Below are positions 25,143-34,347 of a DNA stretch of 64,000 nt, one piece after another. Below the pieces are notes generated by a model that had not been told where the DNA came from, searched no databases, and was given only the letters and a program-made list of their open reading frames with translations. A program made the translations under genes and the position numbers. Every line of letters begins with the position of its first letter. Position 1 is the first letter of the stretch. The DNA is from Paenibacillus_E sp042676385 (GTDB lineage Bacteria; Bacillota; Bacilli; Paenibacillales; NBRC-103111): the NCBI RefSeq assembly GCF_042676385.1, contig NZ_JBHTHA010000035.1, forward strand, positions 1 to 64,000, written 5' to 3'.

Positions 25143-25574
25143 TGAGCTGAGCCAGTCGGTCAGCAGCCCGACTTCCTCATCGGAAAGCTTGCTCTTATAG
25201 CCGGGCATGCCGCCGCCGCCATTCTTGATTTGGTTCGCGATTTGCTCTTTGCTAAAAGCAGTGCCGGCCTTTTGCAAGTTCGTTTTCGGACCGGCTCTGC
25301 CTTCCAAATCAACACCGTGGCAGCTAATGCACTTGTTGGTCGTAAAAAGTTCCTGCGCCTTCACATACGCAGGGTTGCTCTCTTGCGCAGCGGCAGTAGC
25401 GGCAGGCGATGCCGACGGCTTCGCCGCGCCATTGCCGGTCCCCCCTCCGCAAGCGGCCAAAACCAATGCCATCGGCGCAATGACCATCATAGCGCTACCT
25501 ACACTGATCGTGCCCCGCCATATTGCAGTGCGGGTCCTCCATTTTTTAGTAGACGGTTTGCTTGTATTTTCCAT
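25134..25574 (-). CDS. membrane-anchored cytochrome c (c551-type)
   Basis: The 146-residue protein has a basic N-terminus, a hydrophobic segment ending in the lipobox LAAC (about residue 42), an Ala/Pro/Ser linker and a class I cytochrome c domain. The heme motif is CISCH, with an axial Met in GGGMPGY. It resembles Bacillus CccB, a lipoprotein cytochrome that passes electrons to terminal oxidases outside the membrane. No oxidase or other respiratory gene is adjacent. Confidence 0.92.
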   Translation of the reverse strand: MENTSKPSTKKWRTRTAIWRGTISVGSAMMVIAPMALVLAACGGGTGNGAAKPSASPAATAAAQESNPAYVKAQELFTTNKCISCHGVDLEGRAGPKTNLQKAGTAFSKEQIANQIKNGGGGMPGYKSKLSDEEVGLLTDWLSSKK

Positions 25575-25707
25575 GATTCAAGCCCCTCCAAGATAATCAT
25601 CTTCTAATTGCTGTTAATGTGGCGGCCATTGGGTTTCATCCAATAGACTTTTTGACTGGCAGCTGTCAAAGGACGAATAGATGGATTTTATCCAATGAGG
25701 GGGCAAA

Positions 25708-26283
25708 TTACTTCCCCCAAACCCGTAATATATACGCGCTAACCAGCAAGCTAATGCCGCCCATACCTTCAAGCACAACAGCCGAATAGCCGAGATACCA
25801 CACACCCATGATCGCGGACAGGGCGAACAGCCACAGTCCCAGATACACCAGCGGTCTTCCCAGCAGAAGCCCGAACTGCACGAAACCAATCGCGAGTATA
25901 AATGCTCGCAATACCGGAGCGAAAAGCGGCCCGACAGCGCCAATCGCCTCTAACAGCGCTACCGCTGCAATAAGCAGAGCCCCTGGCAGCAGCAGGAAGA
26001 TGGGGTGGCCCCAACCGCTGCGGTCAGTCACTCTAGCTTCTCCGTTGCCATCATTGCGCGTTTCCTTACGCAAGCTCCAAATCTGGATTAAGCTTGCCAC
26101 GACGGCTGTAATCAAAGCCGCTTGCTTCAGCCAATCCAAGTCCCGCCATATGATGGCGAAATCCACAAGCGCGCTGAAGATCCATTCCGCGCCCCAAATA
26201 CTCAATAACGGCAGCAGAGCGCGCGCTTCCCCAATCCAAGCCTTTCTTCTATTTGCCAAATCTGTTTGCTTTGCGTTCTGCAT
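25708..26283 (-). CDS. polytopic membrane protein of unknown function
   Basis: ATG 26283 follows GAGGTG and is preferred over a longer frame beginning at 26400, which would overlap the divergent mutY leader. The 191-residue protein has about six hydrophobic segments and a short basic loop near residues 68-90 (SLRKETRNDGNGEARVTDRS). I recognise no family. It is divergent from mutY, with 99 nt between the two starts. Confidence 0.65.
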   Translation of the reverse strand: MQNAKQTDLANRRKAWIGEARALLPLLSIWGAEWIFSALVDFAIIWRDLDWLKQAALITAVVASLIQIWSLRKETRNDGNGEARVTDRSGWGHPIFLLLPGALLIAAVALLEAIGAVGPLFAPVLRAFILAIGFVQFGLLLGRPLVYLGLWLFALSAIMGVWYLGYSAVVLEGMGGISLLVSAYILRVWGK

Positions 26284-26382
26284 ACATTCACCTCTAGTTT
26301 TCTCTTCCGCACATCTCGTATAATGGAAGCATGTCCATTTATCCATTATAACTTGAACGTGTCTGATAGAGAAGGAGAGCGC

Positions 26383-27510
26383 ATGTACAGCGAAAAACAA
26401 AAGTCATATTTTTCCAATAACCTGTTAGACTGGTATCGCACACATAAACGGGATTTACCTTGGCGAAGAAGTAAAAACCCTTATTATATATGGATTTCCG
26501 AGGTTATGCTGCAGCAAACGCGAGTGGATACCGTTATTCCCTATTTTCACCGGTTCGTAGATCAATTTCCTACCGTCGAAGCGTTGGCGCTGGCACCAGA
26601 AGAAGATGTGTTGAAAGCGTGGGAAGGCCTGGGCTATTATTCGCGCGCGCGTAATTTACAGAGTGCCGTAAGGGAAGTGCATGAGCGTTATGGGGGCGTA
26701 GTTCCGCAGGAAAAAGAGGAGATTTCCTCGTTAAAAGGTGTCGGACCCTATACGTCCGGAGCGATTCTAAGCATCGCTTATAATAAGCCGGAGCCGGCTG
26801 TGGACGGTAACGTGATGCGGGTGCTTTCCAGATATTTTCTCATTGAAGAAGACATTATGAAACCTGCCACCAGGGTGCGGATGGAGAAACTGGCACGAGA
26901 GCTGATCCTGGATGGAACGGCGAGCGACTTTAACCAGGCGTTGATGGAACTTGGGGCGATGGTGTGCACGCCTCGTTCTCCGCATTGTCTGACATGCCCC
27001 GTGATGGCGCATTGCCGTGCACGTGAAGCGGGTATGGAAGAGTCGCTGCCGATTAAGAAGAAAGCCAAACCGCCACGCCCTGAACTTCGGGCTGTTGCAT
27101 TCATCGAGGGTACGGGTGAACATGAAGGGAAATGGTTGATCCGGCAGAGGCCGCAAGAAGGGCTGCTGGCGAAGATGTGGGAATTGCCTCATGTGGAGTG
27201 GAAGTCTTCGGAGTGGCATGCGGATGCAGCCGACAATATGAATGAACTGCGTCAAAGCCTGGCCGATCAAGAACAAATCGTCATCAGTCCGATCGAATGG
27301 TTCATGGATACGGAACACGTGTTCAGTCATATTGTGTGGAACATGAAGGTGTACCGGGCCAAGCTGGGCGATATCGGCCGCCAGCGGGACGGGGGAGAAT
27401 GGGTACCGTTTCATTATCGCTGGGTAGATGCGGATGAGCTGCATCAGTATGCGTTTCCCAACGTTTTTTTACGTATTATGAAAGCCTGGCAGGAAAAACA
27501 CAAGAATTGA
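26383..27510 (+). CDS. mutY: A/G-specific adenine glycosylase
   Basis: ATG 26383 follows GAAGGAGAG. The 375-residue protein has the catalytic Glu in SEVMLQQTRV, the HhH motif LKGVGPYTSGAI, the catalytic Asp in AVDGNVMRV, and the four-cysteine iron-sulfur loop C-x6-C-x2-C-x5-C (CTPRSPHCLTCPVMAHC). A C-terminal NUDIX-like domain recognises 8-oxoG. It removes A opposite 8-oxoG. Its stop is only 11 nt from the stop of the convergent Crp/Fnr gene, and I see no terminator between them. Confidence 0.97.
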   Translation: MYSEKQKSYFSNNLLDWYRTHKRDLPWRRSKNPYYIWISEVMLQQTRVDTVIPYFHRFVDQFPTVEALALAPEEDVLKAWEGLGYYSRARNLQSAVREVHERYGGVVPQEKEEISSLKGVGPYTSGAILSIAYNKPEPAVDGNVMRVLSRYFLIEEDIMKPATRVRMEKLARELILDGTASDFNQALMELGAMVCTPRSPHCLTCPVMAHCRAREAGMEESLPIKKKAKPPRPELRAVAFIEGTGEHEGKWLIRQRPQEGLLAKMWELPHVEWKSSEWHADAADNMNELRQSLADQEQIVISPIEWFMDTEHVFSHIVWNMKVYRAKLGDIGRQRDGGEWVPFHYRWVDADELHQYAFPNVFLRIMKAWQEKHKN

Positions 27511-27521
27511 CTAACGAGTAA

Positions 27522-28205
27522 TTAACGGATTTCACGTTTAATGGCATCAATGTTTTTGAGTGTAATCATCTTCTTATCAATCTGAATCGCGCCCTCATCC
27601 AGCAATTCCTGCAGCACCTTGGTCACGGACTCCCGCACGGTACCGACCATATTGGCCAACTGCTGATGCGTTAGCTTGACGTTAATGACAAGTCCTTCTG
27701 CCGTTGAGATGCCATGCTGCTCGGATAGGCGGATGATCGTCTTCATAATGCGGGAACGAACACCAAGGAACGTGAGATCATAGATTTGTTCATTGGCTCT
27801 ACGCAATCTGTCCATCGTAGTTTCGAGGAGCTTTAAGCACAGCTTAGGGCTCTTTTCCATAAATTGCACAAATGACGAGCGCTTCAGCGCATACAGCGTA
27901 CAGACTTCCAATGTTTCTGCCGTAGCGGATCGTGTGAGCCCCGTGCTGATCAAGGACATTTCTCCGAAAAAATCCCCTTCCCGGAACAACGCTAGGATAA
28001 TTTCCTTGGCCTCATCCAAGCGATAGATTTTCACGACACCTGATTTAATTAAAAATAATTCCTCACCTTCATCGCCTTCCAGAAAAAGGATGGTACCTTT
28101 CTTTACCTTCTTTTCTGTAAATAGCGGGGCTAACCCTAGAAGATCCTCTTCCGATAGCTCTTGAAAAAGGGGAACGTTTTGAAGCAGCGAAACGATCGTT
28201 TTCAA
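27522..28205 (-). CDS. Crp/Fnr family transcription regulator
   Basis: The 227-residue protein has an N-terminal cyclic-nucleotide-binding-type barrel (GTILFLEGDEGEELFLIKSGVVKIY, FFGEMSL) and a long dimer helix. The C-terminal winged HTH reads KLTHQQLANMVGTVRESVTKVLQELLDEGAI. It lacks the N-terminal cysteine cluster of FNR, so it is probably not an oxygen-sensing iron-sulfur protein. The only usable start is TTG 28205, with a poor ribosome-binding site. It lies 26 nt after the end of the frameshifted HD-GYP gene and may have been translationally coupled to it. Confidence 0.88.
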   Translation of the reverse strand: MKTIVSLLQNVPLFQELSEEDLLGLAPLFTEKKVKKGTILFLEGDEGEELFLIKSGVVKIYRLDEAKEIILALFREGDFFGEMSLISTGLTRSATAETLEVCTLYALKRSSFVQFMEKSPKLCLKLLETTMDRLRRANEQIYDLTFLGVRSRIMKTIIRLSEQHGISTAEGLVINVKLTHQQLANMVGTVRESVTKVLQELLDEGAIQIDKKMITLKNIDAIKREIR

Positions 28206-28231
28206 CGGGCATTCAACTCATTTCGGTCATA

Positions 28232-29357
28232 TTAAACGACGACCAGCTGCTCTCCGATTTGTTCAATCATTACATTCAATGTGCGCGATAAGTCAACTTC
28301 GTAAGGCTCCTTCAGCTCGTGTCCTGAGGCGGGTCTAAGTATACGTATAACGGGGCGCTGCATACTGTGGTTGTTTAAGCGGGAGACGATGCCTTTTTCA
28401 CCGGTGCTCAGGGAAACACCAAGGCCGAGAGGGTAGATCGCGACATTGCCAACGGAACAGCTTGACCATATCTATATCGTACAGCTTTCCAGCGCCCCCG
28501 TAAAGAACCTCCAGAGCATGGTGCGGCGGAATCGCTGTGCGGTAAGATCTGGCATGGATCATAGCGTCATAGGAATCCAGTAGACCGACCCATCTGGCAT
28601 AGGGGTGAATTTGTTCCCCATACAGGCTGTAAGGATAGCCGCTTCCATCCATCCGTTCATGATGCTGGAGGGCGCATTGTGCGGCGAGCGCGGGAATGCC
28701 GGCCTCATCTTTGGGCATTTGGAAGCCGTAGGTCGCATGCTTTTGAATTTCGAGATATTCGCTAGACGTTAACCGGGCGTTTTTTTGCAGCAACTGAACG
28801 GGGATATGAATGCTCCCCACATCGTGCAGCAGGGCTCCGAGGCCGATCGCCATGAGATCATCACGAGTATGGATACCTTGCGCCATAGCCAGCTTCGTTG
28901 CGTATACACATACATTAAGGGCGTTCTGGCAAAAATGTTGTTCGATATTCGCTGCGGGAACCATATTGAGAGTCGTTAGCATGACCGGATCATGCTTGCG
29001 GTACTGGAGTTCGTTGATGACGCTGGACATGCCTTCATGGAATAGCTTGCTGATCGAGGTGGAATTACGGAAGACTGGGGAAGAAAAGACTGCTGTAGGA
29101 CTGAATTTTTCGAAAATCTTGCCTAACGAAGTTCGAAGCATCGCTCTCGTGTCTTCATGAATCGGATCTTCGATGATGATGTCATCCGTTCGCGGATCTT
29201 CAATGTATAAGTAATCGATGCGCATCTGGCTGAGTTTCCGGAGCATGGAGTTTGTCAGTTCAACACGATAGCCAACTAGAATTTGGCCTTCCTCCGTAAA
29301 GATCGCTTTGCCAAGCCTCATACCGGGCTGACACATTATGGTTGGAATGATTCTCAT
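28232..29357 (-). pseudogene. HD-GYP domain protein, frameshifted near the C-terminus
   Basis: The first 300 residues carry an N-terminal region like the protein at 34905 and an HD-GYP domain (ALLHDVGSIHI, QKHATYGFQ, QHHERMDGSGYP). After YDIDMVKLF at about 28465-28457 the frame runs into unrelated residues and stops at 28398. The next frame continues the family C-terminus (SVGNVAIYPLGLGVSLSTGEKG..., ending MIEQIGEQLVVV) to a stop at 28232. The full span of 1126 bp is one more than a multiple of three. Domains of this family hydrolyse c-di-GMP. HDVGS has Ser where HDVGK is usual. A genuine mutation, a sequencing error or a programmed shift are all possible. Confidence 0.9.
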
Positions 29358-29664
29358 CTATAATTACCTACTTTCCTTTCGTTACAAATAATCCGAAAAT
29401 AAGCTGAAAGTCTTATTAAATCCATTCAATAGACTCATTCGTTCGACCTTATGCAGACTATTATTTCATAATCGACCTATTAATTCTGTGAGAAAGGTAA
29501 CAAAATCTCGGGAAAGTTTCGTTGAATAAGAACTAGTGGGAGGTGGGGATGGGAGAGGAGAAGTCAGGGGAGAGGTGCAAAACACAGTATAAGGAATTAA
29601 CGAGGAAGGGAACAGCACTAAATTGATATAGTACCGACCTGTAATCCAGGCAATCAAAAGAGGT
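29358..29664. other. non-coding gap upstream of the HD-GYP pseudogene
   Basis: This holds the presumed minus-strand promoter of the HD-GYP gene and a purine-rich stretch at about 29530-29580. I see no gene, terminator or conserved RNA motif in it. Confidence 0.5.
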
Positions 29665-29697
29665 GAAAAAAGACGACCCGCAAAGGATCGTCTTTTT
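29665..29697 (-). terminator. terminator of sodA
   Basis: On the minus strand AAAGACGATCC-TTTGC-GGGTCGTCTTTTTT forms a strong stem ending in T residues, just after the sodA stop. Confidence 0.85.
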
Positions 29698-29704
29698 CTA
29701 TGCC

Positions 29705-30316
29705 TTACTTCGCAGCGTCATAACGTTTGCCAACTTCAGACCAGTTGATCACGTTCCAGAACGCTTTGATGTAATCAGGGCGTTTGTTTTGGTAGTTCAG
29801 GTAGTAAGCGTGCTCCCATACGTCCAGACCAAGGATCGGAGTTTCACCTTCCATGATCGGGCTGTCTTGGTTAGGCAAGCTGTATACTTTCAGTTTGCCG
29901 TCTTTGCCGACAACAAGGAACGCCCAGCCGGAACCGAAACGAGTTGTAGCTGCCGCTGCGAAAGTTTCTTGGAATTTCTCGAAACCGCCAAGTTCGCTGT
30001 CGATAGCTGCTGCAAGTGCGCCTGTAGGTGCTCCGCCAGCGTTCGGGCCGATTGTTTCCCAGAACAAGGAGTGGTTCGCGTGACCGCCGCCGTTGTTGCG
30101 AACGGCAGTACGGATATCTTCCGGTACGCTGTTAAGGTCAGCAATCAGGTCGTTCAAGGATTTCTCATGCAGCGCAGGGTGCTTATCCAGAGCAGCATTC
30201 AGGTTAGTGACATATGCATTATGGTGACGACCATGGTGGATTTCCATCGTTGTCGCGTCGATGTGAGGCTCGAGTGCATTGTGTGCGTAAGGTAGAGCTG
30301 GTAATTGATGTGCCAT
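29705..30316 (-). CDS. sodA: superoxide dismutase (Mn/Fe family, Mn-type)
   Basis: The 203-residue protein has the Mn/Fe-SOD signatures, with metal ligands His in the HHGRHH region, His in GGGHANHSLFW, and Asp/His in LDVWEHAYYLNYQNKRPDY. It detoxifies superoxide in the cytoplasm. The GGHANHS motif and the Firmicute context favour manganese. AGGAGG lies upstream of the ATG and a terminator follows the stop, so the gene is probably monocistronic. Confidence 0.96.
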   Translation of the reverse strand: MAHQLPALPYAHNALEPHIDATTMEIHHGRHHNAYVTNLNAALDKHPALHEKSLNDLIADLNSVPEDIRTAVRNNGGGHANHSLFWETIGPNAGGAPTGALAAAIDSELGGFEKFQETFAAAATTRFGSGWAFLVVGKDGKLKVYSLPNQDSPIMEGETPILGLDVWEHAYYLNYQNKRPDYIKAFWNVINWSEVGKRYDAAK

Positions 30317-30399
30317 TGTACAAAATACCTCCTAAAATTATGTAGTTTCTACCCCTTCATTATGAAGGTTTTTCGATAATAAAGCAACATTTATGTTTA

Positions 30400-30603
30400 C
30401 TAAGTCAGACCTCCACGACGTTCGATTTCTTGAATGATTTGACTGTGCATCTGCGTTCCTTGCGCATTGAGCCAAGGGGCAAGCTCGCTCATGGATTTGT
30501 GATGAGACTTCAATTCGATCGCCGTCCATTCACTTGGCTTTATGGAACTCAGCACCTGGATATCCCTCGACTCATAGGAGCGTGGTTCTGCAATGTTTGC
30601 CAT
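30400..30603 (-). CDS. small conserved hypothetical protein
   Basis: The 67-residue soluble protein has no signal peptide or membrane segment. It is predicted helical (SMSELAPWLNAQGTQMHSQIIQEIERRGG). A GAGGTG site is correctly spaced before the ATG, which supports translation. It lies 84 nt upstream of sodA in the same direction without an obvious terminator between them, so co-transcription is possible. I recognise no family. Confidence 0.6.
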   Translation of the reverse strand: MANIAEPRSYESRDIQVLSSIKPSEWTAIELKSHHKSMSELAPWLNAQGTQMHSQIIQEIERRGGLT

Positions 30604-30828
30604 GGTTTCACCTCTTTCTCTCTATGTAAATACATTCCTACTATAAACTCCGAAATTATTCAGTTTTTTATACATCCTTAGATGAATATCCCGGTTTTCG
30701 ACAAGAGGGAAAGATCAGAAAGTTCAGACGGATGGACCCGATTCATTTTGCCGCCGATACATGCTGATAGACCTGGGGAGGAATGGGAGAAAAGGATGGA
30801 TAGGAATGGGAATTTTCACACAAAATAG

Positions 30829-30843
30829 TTGTAAACGCTTGCA
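30829..30843 (+). promoter_or_regulatory. candidate cre (CcpA) site
   Basis: TTGTAAACGCTTGCA matches the catabolite-response consensus WTGNAANCGNWNNCW at every fixed position. It lies in the 390-bp gap between the 67-residue gene and the acetyltransferase, about 150 bp upstream of the latter. The same gap has a 9-bp inverted repeat, TTTCGGATT (30915) / AATCCGAAA (30957), and no gene. Confidence 0.5.
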
Positions 30844-30994
30844 TTTAAGCGCTTCCAAGAGAAAAGTCGAAAAAAACCTTGTTTTTTGTGAATTTTAACA
30901 CTTTTTCAGCAGGATTTCGGATTTTTTTGTCGTATTTACTAAGTCACCAGAAAATGAATCCGAAAAAATTTATATGGAATTGGGAGAGAACCGT

Positions 30995-31426
30995 ATGCAC
31001 GTTCGTTCATTTCAGCTTTCAGATACTTCTTCGGTAACTACACTTTTGCAGGACGTTTTATCCGAAACCTGCTATGAAGAAACAATCGAAGCATTCGCCC
31101 GTCAACTGTCCTGGGACACAGAGCTTGTCCTGATCGCGGAAGAAGAAGAGCAGATTGTTGGTATGATCATCGGAACGATTGATAACAACAATGGCTACTA
31201 TTATCGAATCGCGGTTGCAACTGAGTATCAACGTAAGGGTATCGGCAAAGCATTGATCGAAGCCATGAAGCAAAGATTCCTCCACCGGAACGTGAACAAA
31301 ATTATGGTGACTGTAGATGTACATAATGAAATTGTACTGCCTGTTTATGAATCCGCGGGCTACAGCACATCGGACTTTTCAAGGGCGGCGCATCGTCTTA
31401 GCATTGTGAAAAAAGTTAGTGTTTAA
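30995..31426 (+). CDS. GNAT family N-acetyltransferase
   Basis: ATG 30995 follows GGGAGAG; the in-frame ATG at 30974 lies before that site. The 143-residue protein has the GNAT fold with the acetyl-CoA loop YYYRIAVATEYQRKGIGKALIEAM (Q-x-x-G-I-G) and a C-terminal VDVHNEIVLPVYESAGYS block. It transfers an acetyl group from acetyl-CoA to an unknown amine or N-terminus. It is followed after 143 nt by the DUF402 gene. Confidence 0.9.
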   Translation: MHVRSFQLSDTSSVTTLLQDVLSETCYEETIEAFARQLSWDTELVLIAEEEEQIVGMIIGTIDNNNGYYYRIAVATEYQRKGIGKALIEAMKQRFLHRNVNKIMVTVDVHNEIVLPVYESAGYSTSDFSRAAHRLSIVKKVSV

Positions 31427-31569
31427 TAGAACGGCCATAGCCATATGAAATTAAAATAGTTCGGACCATGGGAGCATATCTTTTCCGCCGTTGCAATTGG
31501 GGAGGAGATATGCTTTTCTATATAATATCGGAACATTACCGGCAGGAACGTGTAGAGGAGCTTTGAGAC

Positions 31570-32124
31570 ATGGATGTATTTACGCCGTATGTGATAAAAA
31601 GCTTCAAACACGATGGACATCTTCACCGTATGTGGTTGAGCAATTGGCGGGTTCCCGAAGCTAATCTCCATCCTGACCACCAGCGGGAATCCATGATGGT
31701 GTTTATCAACAGTCAAACCAAGATCCAGGAAGCGGACGGTAAAGAATGGGTGAGCCGCATTCCGGGCGTGTCTTTTTTTATTCCTCAGCAATGGTTCAAC
31801 ATCGTAGCTCTAATCGAGGAGAACGGCATTAGATACTACTGCAACGTGGCATCTCCCTTGTATGTGACGGAAAACGTGCTGACATATATCGATTACGATC
31901 TGGACGTGATTCGGATGCCTGATGGTACGATTCATATCGTCGATGAGGAAGAATATGAGCGTCACAAAATCAACTATCACTATTCTCAGCTTGTCGAAGA
32001 GAAGGTGCACGAAGGTCTTGCTGCGGTGCTGGAGCTGCTCCGTGCCGGCAAGCCACCGTTTCAGGACGATTTGGTTCTCTACTATTATGAGCAGTGGGAA
32101 AAGCAAAAGAACGGAGGGGCCTGA
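31570..32124 (+). CDS. DUF402 nucleoside di/triphosphate phosphatase-like protein (YgaC/Ntdp)
   Basis: The 184-residue protein matches the Firmicute DUF402 family: N-terminal KSFKHDGHLHRMW, the core GIRYYCNVASPLYVTENVLTYIDYDLDVI with metal-binding acidic residues, and DEEEYERHKINYHYS. Staphylococcal members hydrolyse nucleoside tri- and diphosphates. GAGGAG precedes the ATG. The signal peptidase gene starts 1 nt after its stop, so the two are coupled. Confidence 0.9.
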   Translation: MDVFTPYVIKSFKHDGHLHRMWLSNWRVPEANLHPDHQRESMMVFINSQTKIQEADGKEWVSRIPGVSFFIPQQWFNIVALIEENGIRYYCNVASPLYVTENVLTYIDYDLDVIRMPDGTIHIVDEEEYERHKINYHYSQLVEEKVHEGLAAVLELLRAGKPPFQDDLVLYYYEQWEKQKNGGA

Positions 32125-32125
32125 A

Positions 32126-32725
32126 TTGAGCTTCTTTGTGCAGCGCGGTGAAAGGAACAAAGCCGCGGCTAGACATGTCGCGGATGCAGAGGCGAAGAGT
32201 TTGACTCACGAGCTATGGGATTGGACGAAATCGATCCTCGTTGCTCTGCTTGTCGTTATTCTCGTTCATCAGTTTGGTTTCAATCTCTCGACTGTCAGAG
32301 GCAACTCGATGCAGCCTACGCTGCAGGAAGGCGAGTGGCTGTTCGTGAACAAGGCAGTCACGTATCTTAAAGCCCCTGGGCGCGGCGAAGTGGTCATCTT
32401 GAAGGAGCCCGAAGAGCAGTTCGCGCTTAAACACCCTTATCTGGTTAAAAGGGTAGTCGCCGTCGCCGGCGACGAGGTGGAAGGCCGAGGCGGTGTTTTG
32501 TATGTGAACGGCGACGCGGTACAGGAGCCGTATACCGATACGCCCATCAGTGACGGGGACTTCGGACCGATTCAGGTCGGACCGGGGCGCGTCTTCGTGA
32601 TGGGCGATAATCGGCACGCGGCGGCGAGCGCCGACAGCCGCCGGTTTGGAGCCGTGCCGGCCAGTATGATACTGGGGCGGGCGGAATATGTGCTGTGGCC
32701 ATTCCAGGTGGCCGCGAAGCTTTAA
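32126..32725 (+). CDS. lepB: type I signal peptidase
   Basis: TTG 32126 follows GGAGGGG and starts 1 nt after the previous stop; earlier in-frame codons lie inside the DUF402 gene. The 199-residue protein has one N-terminal membrane helix (about residues 33-52), the catalytic Ser in RGNSMQPTL, the general-base Lys in LVKRVVAVAGD, and the GDNR box (VMGDNRHAAASADSR). It cleaves signal peptides outside the membrane. Confidence 0.94.
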   Translation: MSFFVQRGERNKAAARHVADAEAKSLTHELWDWTKSILVALLVVILVHQFGFNLSTVRGNSMQPTLQEGEWLFVNKAVTYLKAPGRGEVVILKEPEEQFALKHPYLVKRVVAVAGDEVEGRGGVLYVNGDAVQEPYTDTPISDGDFGPIQVGPGRVFVMGDNRHAAASADSRRFGAVPASMILGRAEYVLWPFQVAAKL

Positions 32726-32763
32726 TGTGAACTCACCATGCTAAGGAACGAGAGGTGGAGAAT

Positions 32764-33957
32764 ATGGCGGTTTCCCTTGCAGCAGGAACAGATGCGGATT
32801 GGCGCACTATCAAACAAGAGATCGTGGAAGCCGCGTCATCGCTCGGTATAGATAAAATAGGCTTCGCGACGGCGGAGCCGTTCACAGAACTGAAAGAAAT
32901 CCTTCTCCAGCATAGGGAGAAGGGGTACGAGTCCGGCTTTGAGGAGCCGGACATCGAGAAGCGGGTACGCCCGGAGCTCAGCTTCGAATCGCCGCAGTCG
33001 ATCATCGCCATCGCTGTCGCGTACCCGTCGAAGCTGCCGAATCCCCCGCGCTCCGAGCCGGGGGCTTACCGCGGGATCATCTCGCGCACCTCGTGGGGGC
33101 GCGATTACCATGACGTGCTTCGCGACCGGCTCGCGAAGCTGGAAGCATTCATCGCGGAGCGCGTGGAAGGCGCGCGGATGCAGAGCATGGTCGACACGGG
33201 CGTCCTCGTCGACCGCGCTGTCGCCGAAAGGGCCGGCATCGGCTGGAGCGGCAAAAACTGCGCCGTCATTACGCCCGAATGGGGCTCTTGGGTCTATTTG
33301 GGCGAAATCATCACGAATATTCCTTTTCCAGCCGATACATCTATTATGGATCAGTGCGGGGATTGCACAATTTGCATTGATGCGTGTCCGACCGGAGCGC
33401 TAGTTGGCCCAGGGCAGCTGAATTCGAGCAGCTGCATCTCGTTCATCACACAAACCAAAGGCTATGTAGAGGACGAGTATAAGCTGAAAATCGGCAATCG
33501 CCTCTACGGCTGCGATACATGTCAGATCGTCTGCCCGAAGAACAAGGGGATGAATTGGACGCATCAACCCGAGCTGCAGCCGGATCCGGAGAAGGTCAAG
33601 CCGCTGCTAATCCCCTTACTGACGATGACGAACAAGGAGTTTAAGGAGCAATACGGCAGCCTGTCAGCATCCTGGCGGGGCAAAAAGCCGATCCAACGCA
33701 ACGCGATCATTGCGCTGGGCAATTTCAAGGATCGGACCGCGGTTCCGGTCTTGACGGAACTGCTGCATACCGATCAGCGGCCCGAGATTCGGGCGACCGC
33801 AGCATGGGCGCTGGGGCGAATCGGCGGCGAAGCAGCTGCTGAGGCGCTCGGACAAGCCGCGTCCAAGGAGCAAGAACCTGCGGTGCTAAGCGATATTGAA
33901 AAAGCTATCCTGCAAGTTCAAAGCGGTGTGGATAAAGCCGGTTGTTCCGGCGAATGA
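32764..33957 (+). CDS. queG: epoxyqueuosine reductase
   Basis: ATG 32764 follows GAGAGGTGG. The 397-residue protein has the QueG N-terminal cobalamin-binding domain, the catalytic region MVDTGVLVDRAVAERAGIGW, and two 4Fe-4S motifs (CGDCTICIDACPTGAL and CDTCQIVCPKN). C-terminal HEAT-like repeats span about residues 315-375. It performs the last step of queuosine synthesis on tRNA. It lies 38 nt after lepB. Confidence 0.96.
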   Translation: MAVSLAAGTDADWRTIKQEIVEAASSLGIDKIGFATAEPFTELKEILLQHREKGYESGFEEPDIEKRVRPELSFESPQSIIAIAVAYPSKLPNPPRSEPGAYRGIISRTSWGRDYHDVLRDRLAKLEAFIAERVEGARMQSMVDTGVLVDRAVAERAGIGWSGKNCAVITPEWGSWVYLGEIITNIPFPADTSIMDQCGDCTICIDACPTGALVGPGQLNSSSCISFITQTKGYVEDEYKLKIGNRLYGCDTCQIVCPKNKGMNWTHQPELQPDPEKVKPLLIPLLTMTNKEFKEQYGSLSASWRGKKPIQRNAIIALGNFKDRTAVPVLTELLHTDQRPEIRATAAWALGRIGGEAAAEALGQAASKEQEPAVLSDIEKAILQVQSGVDKAGCSGE

Positions 33958-34000
33958 TGCCAACTCCGTAAAGCTATACACGGTCTGTTCACCACATTTG

Positions 34001-34200
34001 ACGTTTAACACGGAAAAACCGCCTTAAAGTGACGGATCCACTTTGACTTACGCCGGATAAGCTTGAAAAACCGCGCTAAAGTCGCGAAATCGGCGAAAAA
34101 GCATTGCCGAGTTACGTTTAACGCGGAAAAACCGTCTTAAAGCGAGGGATCCGCCTCGACCAACGCCGGATAAGCAGGAAAAACCGCGCTAAAGTCGCAC
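34001..34200. repeat. 113-bp tandem repeat with an internal half-unit
   Basis: Two copies start at ACGTTTAAC (34001 and 34114, period 113). Each contains two related 20-nt blocks of the form GAAAAACCGYSYTAAAG (at about 34012, 34065, 34125 and 34178), with GGATCC and GCCGGATAAGC between them. The element fills the gap between queG and ogt. It is neither a CRISPR nor a coding repeat. Confidence 0.75.
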
Positions 34201-34347
34201 AGCTGAGAATTCGGTAAATACCGTCTCAGGGAAACTTCACTTTCATTACGGTTCTGCGACCTGATGATACGATACACACCAGATAGGTTACCTGTTTATG
34301 CTGGCGAAGCCAGATTTCCTCACAAAAAAACTAAGGGAGGAACCGAA

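Noticed and set aside
32900..33300. High-G+C stretch inside queG as a possible acquired segment
   Set aside because: The protein is a complete, ordinary QueG; the long antisense frames there are a codon-composition effect.
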